From contig VBFH01000028.1 in NCBI GenBank assembly GCA_005883575.1, positions 1 to 64,000 on the forward strand: DNA of 64,000 nt. Reading direction: 5' to 3'. The DNA comes from Chloroflexota bacterium. Lineage in GTDB: Bacteria > Chloroflexota > Dormibacteria > Dormibacterales > Dormibacteraceae. Under the pieces are notes generated by a model, which saw only the letters and a list, made by a program, of their open reading frames with translations, had not been told where the DNA came from and did no database searches. How positions within the stretch are numbered: position 1 is the first letter of the stretch; the number at the start of each line of letters is the position of its first letter. This document shows positions 17,167 through 25,044 of this stretch, piece after piece. Made by a program: the position numbers and the translations under genes.

Positions 17167-18279
17167 CTAGTGTCCCCCTGGAGGGCTGATGGCGAGCACC
17201 TTGCGCACCTCGCGCGCGACCTCAATGTCCTCCCGCGACTTGATTACGAGCGTCGGCACAGTCGCGCCAGGGGCGCTGATGTTGTTGTCCGGGCCCAGGC
17301 TCGCGTTGAGCGTGGGCCCGATCTCGATCCCAAGGAACCTCAACCCTGCGACCGCCGCCGCGCGCACAGGCGCGGCGTTCTCCCCCACTCCGCCGGTGAA
17401 CACGAGGACGTCCAGACCGTTCATCGCCGCCGCCATTGATGCGATCAGCCCGCGCAGGCGGTGGATGTAGACGTCGAACGCAAGCTCGGCGTCTTCATCG
17501 CCGCCCGCGATGCGGCGCAGGATCTCGCGCATATCAGGCGTCCCGGTGAGCGCCATCAGGCCTCCCTTGCGATCCAGGGCTTCTGTCAGCTCGGCCTCGG
17601 AGACGCCGGCGTGGCGCTGCAGGTAGAGGAGCGCGCCCGGATCGACGCTGCCGGAGCGAGTGGCCATGACCAGGCCTTCGAGTGGGGTGAACCCCATCGT
17701 GGTGTCCACCGACCTGCCTCCTCGCACGGCCGCCAGCGAGGCGCCGGATCCCAGGTGGCAGGTGACCGCGCGCAGGTCGTGGGGCGAGCGACCCAGCATC
17801 TCGGCAGCCCTGCGCGACGCGTAAGCGTGGGAGAAGCCGTGGAAGCCGTAGCGCCTGATGCCGTGACGGTTTCGCCACTCGTCAGGGATGGCGTACGTCG
17901 AGGCCGATGCCGGCATCCGCGAGTGGAACGCGGTGTCGAGGCAGGCCACCTCCGGGATTCGCGGGAGGAGCTCCCGCGCGGCGGCGATGCCGGCCAGTGC
18001 GGCGGGCAGGTGCAGCGGCGCGAGGTCGGTGATGGTGATGAGGTACTTGATGACATCGGCGTCGATGCGCACGGACCGCGCGAAGCGAGGCCCCCCATGG
18101 ACGACCCGATGCCCGACCGCCTCGATTCCTTCCATCTCGTGGACCGCGTTCGCAAGCTGCGTCTCGTCCAGTCGGCCCTCGACCGCCTCGAACTCGCGGT
18201 CGGCCAGGACACGATCGTCCACATCGACAAGACTCAGCTTGAGGGAGCTCGACCCCGCGTTCAGGACGAGGACGCGCAA
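17167..18279 (-). CDS. ackA: Acetate kinase
   Basis: 370 residues if started at the TTG at 18279, which gives the family-typical opening LRVLVLNAGSSSLK and lies 4 nt after the phosphoketolase stop. A GTG at 18336 would overlap that gene by about 50 nt. Further motifs are HRVVHGG, CLDTAFH, YGFHGFSH, CHLGSGAS, DTTMGFTPLEG and FTGGVGENA. It converts the acetyl phosphate made by phosphoketolase into acetate with ATP gain. It is slightly shorter than the usual 400 residues. Confidence 0.95.
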   Translation of the reverse strand: MRVLVLNAGSSSLKLSLVDVDDRVLADREFEAVEGRLDETQLANAVHEMEGIEAVGHRVVHGGPRFARSVRIDADVIKYLITITDLAPLHLPAALAGIAAARELLPRIPEVACLDTAFHSRMPASASTYAIPDEWRNRHGIRRYGFHGFSHAYASRRAAEMLGRSPHDLRAVTCHLGSGASLAAVRGGRSVDTTMGFTPLEGLVMATRSGSVDPGALLYLQRHAGVSEAELTEALDRKGGLMALTGTPDMREILRRIAGGDEDAELAFDVYIHRLRGLIASMAAAMNGLDVLVFTGGVGENAAPVRAAAVAGLRFLGIEIGPTLNASLGPDNNISAPGATVPTLVIKSREDIEVAREVRKVLAISPPGGH

Positions 18280-18283
18280 CTCG

Positions 18284-20665
18284 TTAGTAGGGCCAGGTCC
18301 AGTTGGTGATCTCGGGGACGTCCTCGCCGCGGTCACGCGTGTACTGACGGCTGCGCAGCCGAAGGTCGACCATCTCCTGGCGGATGTGAGCCGCCTTAGA
18401 GCCGAGCGACGGCACGCGGTCGATCACGTCCATCACGAGGTGAAAGCGGTCGAGGTCGTTGAGCATCACCATGTCGAACGGGGTCGTGGTTGTGCCCTCT
18501 TCCTTATATCCGCGCACATGGATGTTGGAGTGGTTGGTCCGGCGATATGTGAGTCGATGGATCAGCCACGGATAGCCGTGGTAAGCGAATATCACCGGCC
18601 GGTTTTGGGTGAAGACCTCGTCGAACTCCGCGTCCTTCAGGCCGTGCGGGTGCTCGGTCGGCGGCTGGAGCCTCATCAGGTCGACGACGTTGACCACACG
18701 CACCGCCAGCTGCGGGAGGTGGCGCCGGATCAGGTCCGCCGCGGCGAGCGTCTCGAGCGTGGGCACGTCGCCGGCGCAGGCGAGCACCACGTCGGGATCA
18801 CGCCCTTCGTCGGTGCTGGCCCAGCCCCAGATGCCGAGGCCTCGCGTGCAGTGCGCGATGGCCTCGTCCATCGTCAGATAATTCAGCGCGGGCTGCTTGC
18901 CGGCGACGATGACGTTGACGTAGTTGCGGCTGCGAAGGCAGTGATCGGCGACCGACAGGAGGCAGTTCGCGTCGGGTGCAAGGTAGACACGGATGACCTC
19001 GGCCTTCTTGTTCGTCACGTGGTCGATGAATCCCGGATCCTGGTGTGAGAAACCGTTGTGGTCTTGCCGCCATACGTGTGACGAGAGCAGGTAGTTCAAG
19101 GACGCGATCGGTCGACGCCAGGGAATGTTGCGGGTGACCTTCAACCATTTGGCATGCTGGTTGAACATCGAGTCGACGATGTGGATGAACGCCTCATAGC
19201 AGTCGAAGAGCCCATGGCGACCGGTGAGCAGATAGCCTTCGAGCCACCCCTCGCACATGTGCTCGCTCAGCACCTCCATGACCCGGCCGTCGGGAGCCAG
19301 GTGGTCGTCCCCGGGGAGCGTCTCGGCGTCCCAGGATCGGTTGGTGGCCTCGAGCACGGCGCCAAGCCGATTCGAGACCGTCTCGTCTGGACCCATGATC
19401 CGAAAGTTGTCCGGGTTCATCTTCACGACGTCGCGCAGGTAGGTGCCCAGCACGCTCGTCGCCTCGCTCGACGTCGTGCCCGGGCTAGCGACCGCGATCG
19501 CGTACTCGCGAAAGTCGGGAAGGCGCAGGTCCTTCAGCAGCTCGCCGCCGTTGGCGTGCGGGTTGGCGCTCATGCGCCGGTCGCCGCGCGGAGGCAGATT
19601 TGTGATTTCGTCGACGGGTTTGCCTGTGTGGTCGAACAGCTCGTGCGGCTTGTAGCTTCGCAGCCAGTCCTCGAGCACCTTGATATGGGCCGGCTTGGTG
19701 GCGAAATCGGTCACCGGCACCTGGTGCGCGCGCCAGGTGCCTTCGACCTGCTTGCCATCGACCGTCTTCGGACCGGTCCAGCCCTTGGGCGTGCGCAGCA
19801 CGACCATCGGCCATGCCGGCCGGCGCGACCCTTTGTCCCTCTTGATCCGACCGATCTCGTCCAGCGACCAGTCCAGCGCCGCGGCCATCTGCTGGTGCAC
19901 AGCCGTCGGGTCGTCGCCGCTGACCAAGACCGGCGCGTGCCCGTAGCCCTCCAGCAGCTCAAGGAGCTCCGACTCGGGGATGCGCGCGAGCACGGTGGGG
20001 TTGGCGATCTTGTAGCCGTTGAGGTGCAGGATCGGCAGCACCGCGCCGTCGCGTACCGGATTTACGAACTTGTTCGAATGCCAGCTTGCGGCCAGCGGTC
20101 CGGTCTCCGCCTCGCCGTCCCCCACGATGCAGAAGACAGTCAGCCCGGGGTTGTCGAAGGCGGCCCCGTACGCGTGCACGAGGGCGTAACCGAGCTCTCC
20201 GCCCTCGTGGATCGAGCCCGGTGTCTCGGGCGCGTTGTGACTGGGGATGCCGCCAGGAAACGAAAACTGCCGGAACAGCTTACGGAGGCCGGTCTCGTCC
20301 ATCGTCACGTCTGGATAGCGCTCGGTGTACGTGCCCTCGAGGTAGGCGTTGGCGACCCCGGCCGGGCCGCCGTGGCCCGGACCCATGATGTAGATGGCGT
20401 CGAGGTTTCGCTGCTTGATGGCGCGATTGGCGTGCGCGTAGATGAAGTTCAAGCCGGGCGTCGTCCCCCAATGGCCGAGCAGCCTGGGTTTGATGTCCTC
20501 GAGCGTCAAAGAGCGCTCCATTAGTGGGTCGTCGAGCAGATAGATCTGGCCGACCGAGATGTAGTTGGCGGCGCGCCAATAGGCGTCGATGAGACGCAGC
20601 TCCTCCGGCTGCAGCGGGTGCGCGCGACTGAGATCAGGTGGCGCAGATGTGCTGGTCTGGCTCAC
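18284..20665 (-). CDS. xfp: Xylulose-5-phosphate/fructose-6-phosphate phosphoketolase
   Basis: 793 residues, normal XFP length. Characteristic segments are [47 protein letters not shown] and the thiamine-diphosphate motif GDGEAETGP (about 172-180). The enzyme cleaves xylulose-5-P or fructose-6-P to acetyl phosphate and an aldose phosphate. The GTG at 20665 is preferred over one 12 nt upstream because GGTGGGGAT then serves as the ribosome site. With ackA it gives a short route from sugar phosphate to acetate and ATP. Confidence 0.96.
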   Translation of the reverse strand: MSQTSTSAPPDLSRAHPLQPEELRLIDAYWRAANYISVGQIYLLDDPLMERSLTLEDIKPRLLGHWGTTPGLNFIYAHANRAIKQRNLDAIYIMGPGHGGPAGVANAYLEGTYTERYPDVTMDETGLRKLFRQFSFPGGIPSHNAPETPGSIHEGGELGYALVHAYGAAFDNPGLTVFCIVGDGEAETGPLAASWHSNKFVNPVRDGAVLPILHLNGYKIANPTVLARIPESELLELLEGYGHAPVLVSGDDPTAVHQQMAAALDWSLDEIGRIKRDKGSRRPAWPMVVLRTPKGWTGPKTVDGKQVEGTWRAHQVPVTDFATKPAHIKVLEDWLRSYKPHELFDHTGKPVDEITNLPPRGDRRMSANPHANGGELLKDLRLPDFREYAIAVASPGTTSSEATSVLGTYLRDVVKMNPDNFRIMGPDETVSNRLGAVLEATNRSWDAETLPGDDHLAPDGRVMEVLSEHMCEGWLEGYLLTGRHGLFDCYEAFIHIVDSMFNQHAKWLKVTRNIPWRRPIASLNYLLSSHVWRQDHNGFSHQDPGFIDHVTNKKAEVIRVYLAPDANCLLSVADHCLRSRNYVNVIVAGKQPALNYLTMDEAIAHCTRGLGIWGWASTDEGRDPDVVLACAGDVPTLETLAAADLIRRHLPQLAVRVVNVVDLMRLQPPTEHPHGLKDAEFDEVFTQNRPVIFAYHGYPWLIHRLTYRRTNHSNIHVRGYKEEGTTTTPFDMVMLNDLDRFHLVMDVIDRVPSLGSKAAHIRQEMVDLRLRSRQYTRDRGEDVPEITNWTWPY

Positions 20666-20695
20666 TGGTATCCCCACCGCTCATCATGAACGACG

Positions 20696-21574
20696 GTGCA
20701 GGACGACCACCTTCTGCTCGAGTGGATCCCGGACGCCGTCGTCGTCACCGACCGCGCGGGCATGATCATCTACGTGAACCGCCGCGCGGTAAGCCTCAGC
20801 GGCTACAGGCGGTCTGAGCTGATCGGCCGCAAGGTTGAGCTTCTAGTCCCCTCGCGCCTGCGCGCCCTTCATGCGAAGGACCGACAGCGCTTCTACGCTG
20901 GTGGGCACGTCAGGCTGATGGGCGCTCCTGATACCGACTTCAGCCTCAGGCGCAAGGATGGGACCACGGTCGCGGTCGAGATCTCGCTCGGGCCGGGGGG
21001 AAAGGACACGGTGGCGGTGATTCGCGACGTCACCGAGCGCCGGCGCATGGAGGCCGCGCTCGAGCATCGTGCGCTGCATGACCCGCTGACGGACCTTGCC
21101 AACAGAACGCTCTTTTTCGACCGACTGCATCAGTCGATCCACGGGGCGAGCCGAGAAGGGCACCAGTTCGCGCTTGTCATGCTCGACCTCGACGGCTTCA
21201 AGGCCATCAACGACGCTTTCGGACACAGCACGGGCGACAAGCTGCTGAAGAAGATTGGGACGCGGCTGCGGGACGGACTGCGCGCCACCGACACCGCAGC
21301 GCGCATCGGAGGCGACGAGTTCGCCTGGATCCTCCCACGCGTCGCGAACATGCGCGCGGTGGAACGAACGGTGCGCAAACGGCTGGCGGCGGCGCAGGCA
21401 CCCTTGATCGTCGATCGGCAGAAGGTCAGTTTGGGTATCTCAGCAGGCATCTCGATCTATCCCGAGGATGGGCGCGACGCCGATACGCTGATCCGGCACG
21501 CCGACTCGGCCATGTACTCGGCCAAGCGAGAGGGCCGTTCGATCGTCTTCCACCTGTCACGCGGCAAGCGGTAG
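20696..21574 (+). CDS. PAS-GGDEF diguanylate cyclase
   Basis: 292 residues. An N-terminal PAS domain (about 5-125; DAVVVTDRAGMIIYVNRRA) is followed by a GGDEF domain. The active-site motif RIGGDEF is intact near residues 203-209. RATD, five residues upstream of GGDEF, is a product-inhibition I-site. It should make cyclic di-GMP under feedback control. No EAL domain, signal peptide or membrane helix is present. It is divergent from xfp with a short gap. Confidence 0.92.
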   Translation: MQDDHLLLEWIPDAVVVTDRAGMIIYVNRRAVSLSGYRRSELIGRKVELLVPSRLRALHAKDRQRFYAGGHVRLMGAPDTDFSLRRKDGTTVAVEISLGPGGKDTVAVIRDVTERRRMEAALEHRALHDPLTDLANRTLFFDRLHQSIHGASREGHQFALVMLDLDGFKAINDAFGHSTGDKLLKKIGTRLRDGLRATDTAARIGGDEFAWILPRVANMRAVERTVRKRLAAAQAPLIVDRQKVSLGISAGISIYPEDGRDADTLIRHADSAMYSAKREGRSIVFHLSRGKR

Positions 21575-21614
21575 GCTGACCGCCGCGTGATCGATTCTCA
21601 ACCTGCGCTGTCTC

Positions 21615-22310
21615 GTGCCTGACTCGAGGCCCGCGGCCGTCATCGCCGCGCTCGCCGAGGAAGCTCATGCGCTCGTGCGCAGGATGCCGCGTTCGGAGAA
21701 CGTCGGACCGAGGCTCTCGATCTGGGAAGCCGACCGGCTCGTGGTCATGGTCGCCGGTGTGGGCAAGGTCGCCGCGGCCATCGCCGCCCAATATGCCTGC
21801 GACGTTTACAAACCACGATGCATGATCGCGATTGGGCTCGCCGGAGCCGTCCGCGCCCACACGCGGCCCGGCCAGGTGATCGTCGCCTTGGGAGCCGTAC
21901 AGCACGACATGGACGCGCGGCCCTTGACCGATGCCAGAGGGATCGTCCCGGGCCTGGGCATGCAGATGATCCCGGCCAACCCGGCGGTGGCGGAGACGCT
22001 GCTCCGCGCTGCGCGCTACAGGTCCGAGGACGCGCTGTCGGGATTGGTGCTTACCGGCGACCAGATCGTCACCTCGCGCGGGGTACGCGATGCCCTGGCG
22101 CGTGATTTTCCACAAGCCGCATGCATCGACATGGAGACCGCGGCCCTCGCCCAGGTCGCGCATCAGAACGGAGTGCCGTGGTCCGCGCTGCGAATCACCT
22201 CCGATTCCGCCGATGAGACCTTCGACCTCAAGGGCGTGATTGGGTTCGGGGTCGATACCGCCGCGAACCTGTTCGAGAGCATCATTCAGGCCGTGATCGA
22301 CGATCTGTGA
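21615..22310 (+). CDS. MTA/SAH-nucleosidase-like nucleoside hydrolase (PNP/UDP family)
   Basis: 231 residues from GTG. PNP_UDP-family features are ALAEEAHAL (acid residue of the N-terminal motif), VAGVGKVAAAIAAQ, AIGLAGAV, the nucleoside-binding DMETAALAQVA and the catalytic Asp in ITSDSADE. These match MTA/SAH nucleosidases; a futalosine hydrolase is possible. It releases a purine base from a nucleoside. The last 4 bases overlap the amidase gene, which ties it to the nucleobase catabolic genes that follow. Confidence 0.82.
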   Translation: MPDSRPAAVIAALAEEAHALVRRMPRSENVGPRLSIWEADRLVVMVAGVGKVAAAIAAQYACDVYKPRCMIAIGLAGAVRAHTRPGQVIVALGAVQHDMDARPLTDARGIVPGLGMQMIPANPAVAETLLRAARYRSEDALSGLVLTGDQIVTSRGVRDALARDFPQAACIDMETAALAQVAHQNGVPWSALRITSDSADETFDLKGVIGFGVDTAANLFESIIQAVIDDL

Positions 22311-23590
22311 CCGACGACTCCTTGCGCTGGCGCCACTTTGGCGACATCGCTCGCCGAGTCACGAGCGGACAGATCGATCCGCAGTCCGTGGTGGAAGCGC
22401 ATCTTTCGGCGATCGATCGCTTTGACTCCCGCATCCACGCCTACGTCTACGTCGATCGGGGAGCCGGCGGCCGATTGGGCCCAACGCTCGCCGTCAAGGA
22501 CAGCCAGCCGGTAGCCGGGATGCCGTGGACCTACGGCACGCCGTCGTGGCGCGACAGGATCGCACAAGAAGACGCCGTACCGGTGGCGCGAGCTCGCGCA
22601 GCGGGCATGGCGATTCTCGGCAAGACGAATCTTCCGGAGCTCGCCGCGTCGATCGGCACCACCAACACGCTTTTTCCCGCCACTCAGAACCCGTGGCGGC
22701 ACGGCATCACCCCTGGCGGCTCGAGTGGTGGCAGCGCCGCGGCAGTCGCCGCCGGGCTGACCACAGTGGCGCTGGGCGACGATATGGGCGGCTCGATCCG
22801 CATCCCGGCGTCCTGCTGCGGAGTCGTCGGTCTGAGGCCGACGCCAGACCGCATCCCCTCCGAGATGGTCGACGCGGCCGGTCTTTCCTCAAGGGGTGTG
22901 CTCGGACGGACGGTGGACGACGTCAGTTGGCTCTTCGCGATCGGGACGCAGAGCCAGCGGCACCGCAGCAGATCCAACATTCCACGTCGAATCGGGCTTG
23001 CTGATTCGACCTCGCTCGGAGTGGACGCGGCATGCCGCGACGCATGCCGGCGCGCTGCCGATGCGCTGGCCAAGGCCGGACATCGCGTCGAAGAGATCAG
23101 CTGGGAGCCGGAGCCGGTGACCGAGGGCTATGCCATCGTCCGGCGCGCCAGCATGGCCAGCTTCCCGGCGGACCTCTCGACCTTTGGTCCTGGCATCCGC
23201 CAGCTCGCGGAGCAGGGTCGCGATCTCACAGTGACCGACTATTTCCGCGCGTTCCAGACGGCCACCCTGGCGGCGAGCAAGGCCATCGCGATGCCGCTCC
23301 AGGCGAGCTTCGACTTCCTGCTCACCCCAACGCTCGGCAGCGTTCCGATGCCAATCGAGAAGGTCCCGCCTTTTCTCGGTGAAGCATGGCGCCGCCACGT
23401 CCAGTTCGTCCTGCCGGTGAGCTTTGCGCGCGTACCCGCGATCTCGATTCCGGCGGGGCTGCACGATGGATTGCCTATCGGCGTTCAGCTCGTCGGTCGC
23501 TTCGCCGATGAGTTCCAGCTGATGGACTTCGCGGAGGAGCTCGAGCGGCAGCCCGGTTTCGGTTTCGAGCGACCACCCGGCTTGGATTGA
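22307..23590 (+). CDS. Amidase-signature hydrolase, candidate ureidomalonase
   Basis: 427 residues. The Ser-cisSer-Lys triad is visible: Lys in LAVKDS, the glycine-rich GGSSGGSAAA, and the nucleophile region DMGGSIRIPA. The gene is in one unit with the nucleosidase and sits 15 nt before the barbiturase-family gene. In Rhodococcus, ureidomalonase next to barbiturase belongs to this family, so hydrolysis of ureidomalonate to malonate and urea is a reasonable guess. In s-triazine degraders an amidase (AtzE) also sits beside AtzD, so a carboxybiuret-type substrate is the alternative. Confidence 0.8.
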   Translation: MTDDSLRWRHFGDIARRVTSGQIDPQSVVEAHLSAIDRFDSRIHAYVYVDRGAGGRLGPTLAVKDSQPVAGMPWTYGTPSWRDRIAQEDAVPVARARAAGMAILGKTNLPELAASIGTTNTLFPATQNPWRHGITPGGSSGGSAAAVAAGLTTVALGDDMGGSIRIPASCCGVVGLRPTPDRIPSEMVDAAGLSSRGVLGRTVDDVSWLFAIGTQSQRHRSRSNIPRRIGLADSTSLGVDAACRDACRRAADALAKAGHRVEEISWEPEPVTEGYAIVRRASMASFPADLSTFGPGIRQLAEQGRDLTVTDYFRAFQTATLAASKAIAMPLQASFDFLLTPTLGSVPMPIEKVPPFLGEAWRRHVQFVLPVSFARVPAISIPAGLHDGLPIGVQLVGRFADEFQLMDFAEELERQPGFGFERPPGLD

Positions 23591-23592
23591 TC

Positions 23593-23604
23593 AGGAGGTG
23601 ATCC
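23593..23604 (+). promoter_or_regulatory. Extended perfect Shine-Dalgarno before the barbiturase-family gene
   Basis: AGGAGGTGATCC is fully complementary over 12 nt to the conserved 3' end of bacterial 16S rRNA. Its GGAGG core ends 7 nt before the ATG. Most genes in this window have weak sites or start inside the previous stop, so this site implies unusually strong independent initiation of this enzyme. Confidence 0.85.
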
Positions 23605-23605
23605 G

Positions 23606-24748
23606 ATGAAGGCGCAGCGAGTCGAGATGTTTGTGTCTCCGAGTGCAACGCCCGCCGACACCTCAGGCCTGCAGGCGCTCGCCGACGCGGGCAAGATCAA
23701 ACCAGACACCCTCGTCGCCCTGGTCGGCAAGACGGAGGGGACCGGCGCACACGACGATTGGGGCCGGGTGTGGGCGGACGTGGCGCTGCGCGAGTGGACG
23801 GCGAAGTTTCTCGGCGTCCCGGTCGACGAGGTCGCAAGGCACGTCATCTTCGTCCTCTCCGGCGGGTGCCCTGGCGTGATCACACCTCACATTGCGGCGG
23901 TCGCGCGCGAATGGGTCGATGCTCCGGGTTCCAGCGACGGCGAGGACAAGAGGCTGGTCGTCGGCAGGGCCGGCTCGGAGGCGATCGCGCCCGAGGAGGT
24001 CGGGCGTATGGGCATGATCCGCAAGGTGGCCGAAGCGACGCGCGAGGCGATGAAGGACGCGGGACTGACCGATCCAAAAGACGTCCACCTCGTCATGGTC
24101 AAGGTCCCGGGCCTGACGACGGCGAGCATCAAGGACGCCGAGTCTCGAGGCAAGACGGTCGTGTCGCACGACCTCACCTTCGGACCTGAAGGAGCGGGCG
24201 TATACGCGAACGACGGAGCAGCGCTCGGGGTGGCGATGGCGCTCGGTGAGGTTCCTGAGTCGTCTCTCTCAGACGAGGTCGTGCGCCGAAACTGGGATCT
24301 CTACTCGGAGGTGGCGATGACATCGTCAGGCGGCGAGAAGCGTCACGGCGAAGTCGTGGTCTTCGGCAACTCGAGCCAGTCGGTCAGCCCGCTGCGGATC
24401 GGCCACGCCGTGACTCGCGACTTCATCGATGCAGAGGGTGTGCGGAGCGCGCTGCGCTCGGCGGGCCTTCGCTTCGAGGACGGGCTGCCGGATGAAGCCG
24501 ACCTCAACCGCCTGGTCCATGTCTTCGCCAAATCGGTGATACCGGGCAGCGACCAGGTGCGCGGCCGGCGCATCACCCTCCTGGACGACGCGCATGCCTA
24601 TGAGATCGGCAAGGCCCTCGGGGGCATGCTGGTCGCGTCGGTCACCGGTCGCACCACCAACTACGTGAGCGGCGGCGAGCGCAACTCGCACCAGGGGCCG
24701 CCTGGAGGAAACATCGTCGCAGCCGTCGTCCGCATCGAAGAGGACTAG
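23606..24748 (+). CDS. Barbiturase/cyanuric acid hydrolase family ring-opening amidohydrolase
   Basis: 380 residues, the usual length for this rare three-domain family. Repeated Ser-Gly and Lys motifs typical of it are visible: VLSGGCPGVITPH, VGRAGSEAIAP, MVKVPGLT, MTSSGGEKRHGEVVV and the C-terminal GGERNSHQGPPGGN. Family members open the ring of barbiturate (giving ureidomalonate) or cyanuric acid (giving carboxybiuret). The MatB-like synthetase in the convergent operon would consume malonate, which favours barbiturate. The two activities cannot be separated from motifs I can recall. Its end overlaps the convergent monooxygenase gene by 4 nt. Confidence 0.9.
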   Translation: MKAQRVEMFVSPSATPADTSGLQALADAGKIKPDTLVALVGKTEGTGAHDDWGRVWADVALREWTAKFLGVPVDEVARHVIFVLSGGCPGVITPHIAAVAREWVDAPGSSDGEDKRLVVGRAGSEAIAPEEVGRMGMIRKVAEATREAMKDAGLTDPKDVHLVMVKVPGLTTASIKDAESRGKTVVSHDLTFGPEGAGVYANDGAALGVAMALGEVPESSLSDEVVRRNWDLYSEVAMTSSGGEKRHGEVVVFGNSSQSVSPLRIGHAVTRDFIDAEGVRSALRSAGLRFEDGLPDEADLNRLVHVFAKSVIPGSDQVRGRRITLLDDAHAYEIGKALGGMLVASVTGRTTNYVSGGERNSHQGPPGGNIVAAVVRIEED

Positions 24749-25044
24749 GCGGTCGTAAGGACCTCGACGTCCGGTTGCTTGCTCACGCTTTCCTTGAGCT
24801 GGTCGCGCAGAGAGGCGAATCCTGGATCGTCTCCAAAGTGATTCATCGCTTCCGCGGATTCCCACCTTGAGATCAGAACCAGCGTCTCGCCATCACGGTC
24901 AGAGGTTGCGACCTGAGCGCCAAAGCAGCCGGGAGCGTCACGCGCCGCCTCCGCCATCGCTTTGAGAACGCCAGCCACCTCATCACGCCGCCCAGTGCCC
25001 GGATCGTGCCTGACCAACCGCACCACACCCGCGTGCTCGTTCAT
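24745..25044 (-). CDS. Antibiotic biosynthesis monooxygenase (ABM) domain protein
   Basis: 99 residues. The small ferredoxin-like ABM fold is suggested by the segments VVRLVRHDPG, ETLVLISRWESAEAM and the late DQLKESVS. Such proteins are cofactor-free quinol monooxygenases or heme-related enzymes. It is the last gene of the molybdenum hydroxylase operon, starting within the large-subunit stop (ATGA). Its role there is unknown. Confidence 0.75.
   Translation of the reverse strand: MNEHAGVVRLVRHDPGTGRRDEVAGVLKAMAEAARDAPGCFGAQVATSDRDGETLVLISRWESAEAMNHFGDDPGFASLRDQLKESVSKQPDVEVLTTA

Noticed and set aside
19154..20524. 456-codon open frame opposite the phosphoketolase gene
   Set aside because: It is antisense to a well-conserved enzyme, has the Arg/Val/His-rich composition of shadow frames in GC-rich DNA, and shows no domain.
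22307..24748. s-Triazine (AtzD/AtzE) pathway as the primary assignment
   Set aside because: No triazine-specific partner such as a biuret hydrolase, allophanate hydrolase or AtzG-like protein is visible, while a MatB-like synthetase is. Kept as an alternative, not excluded.
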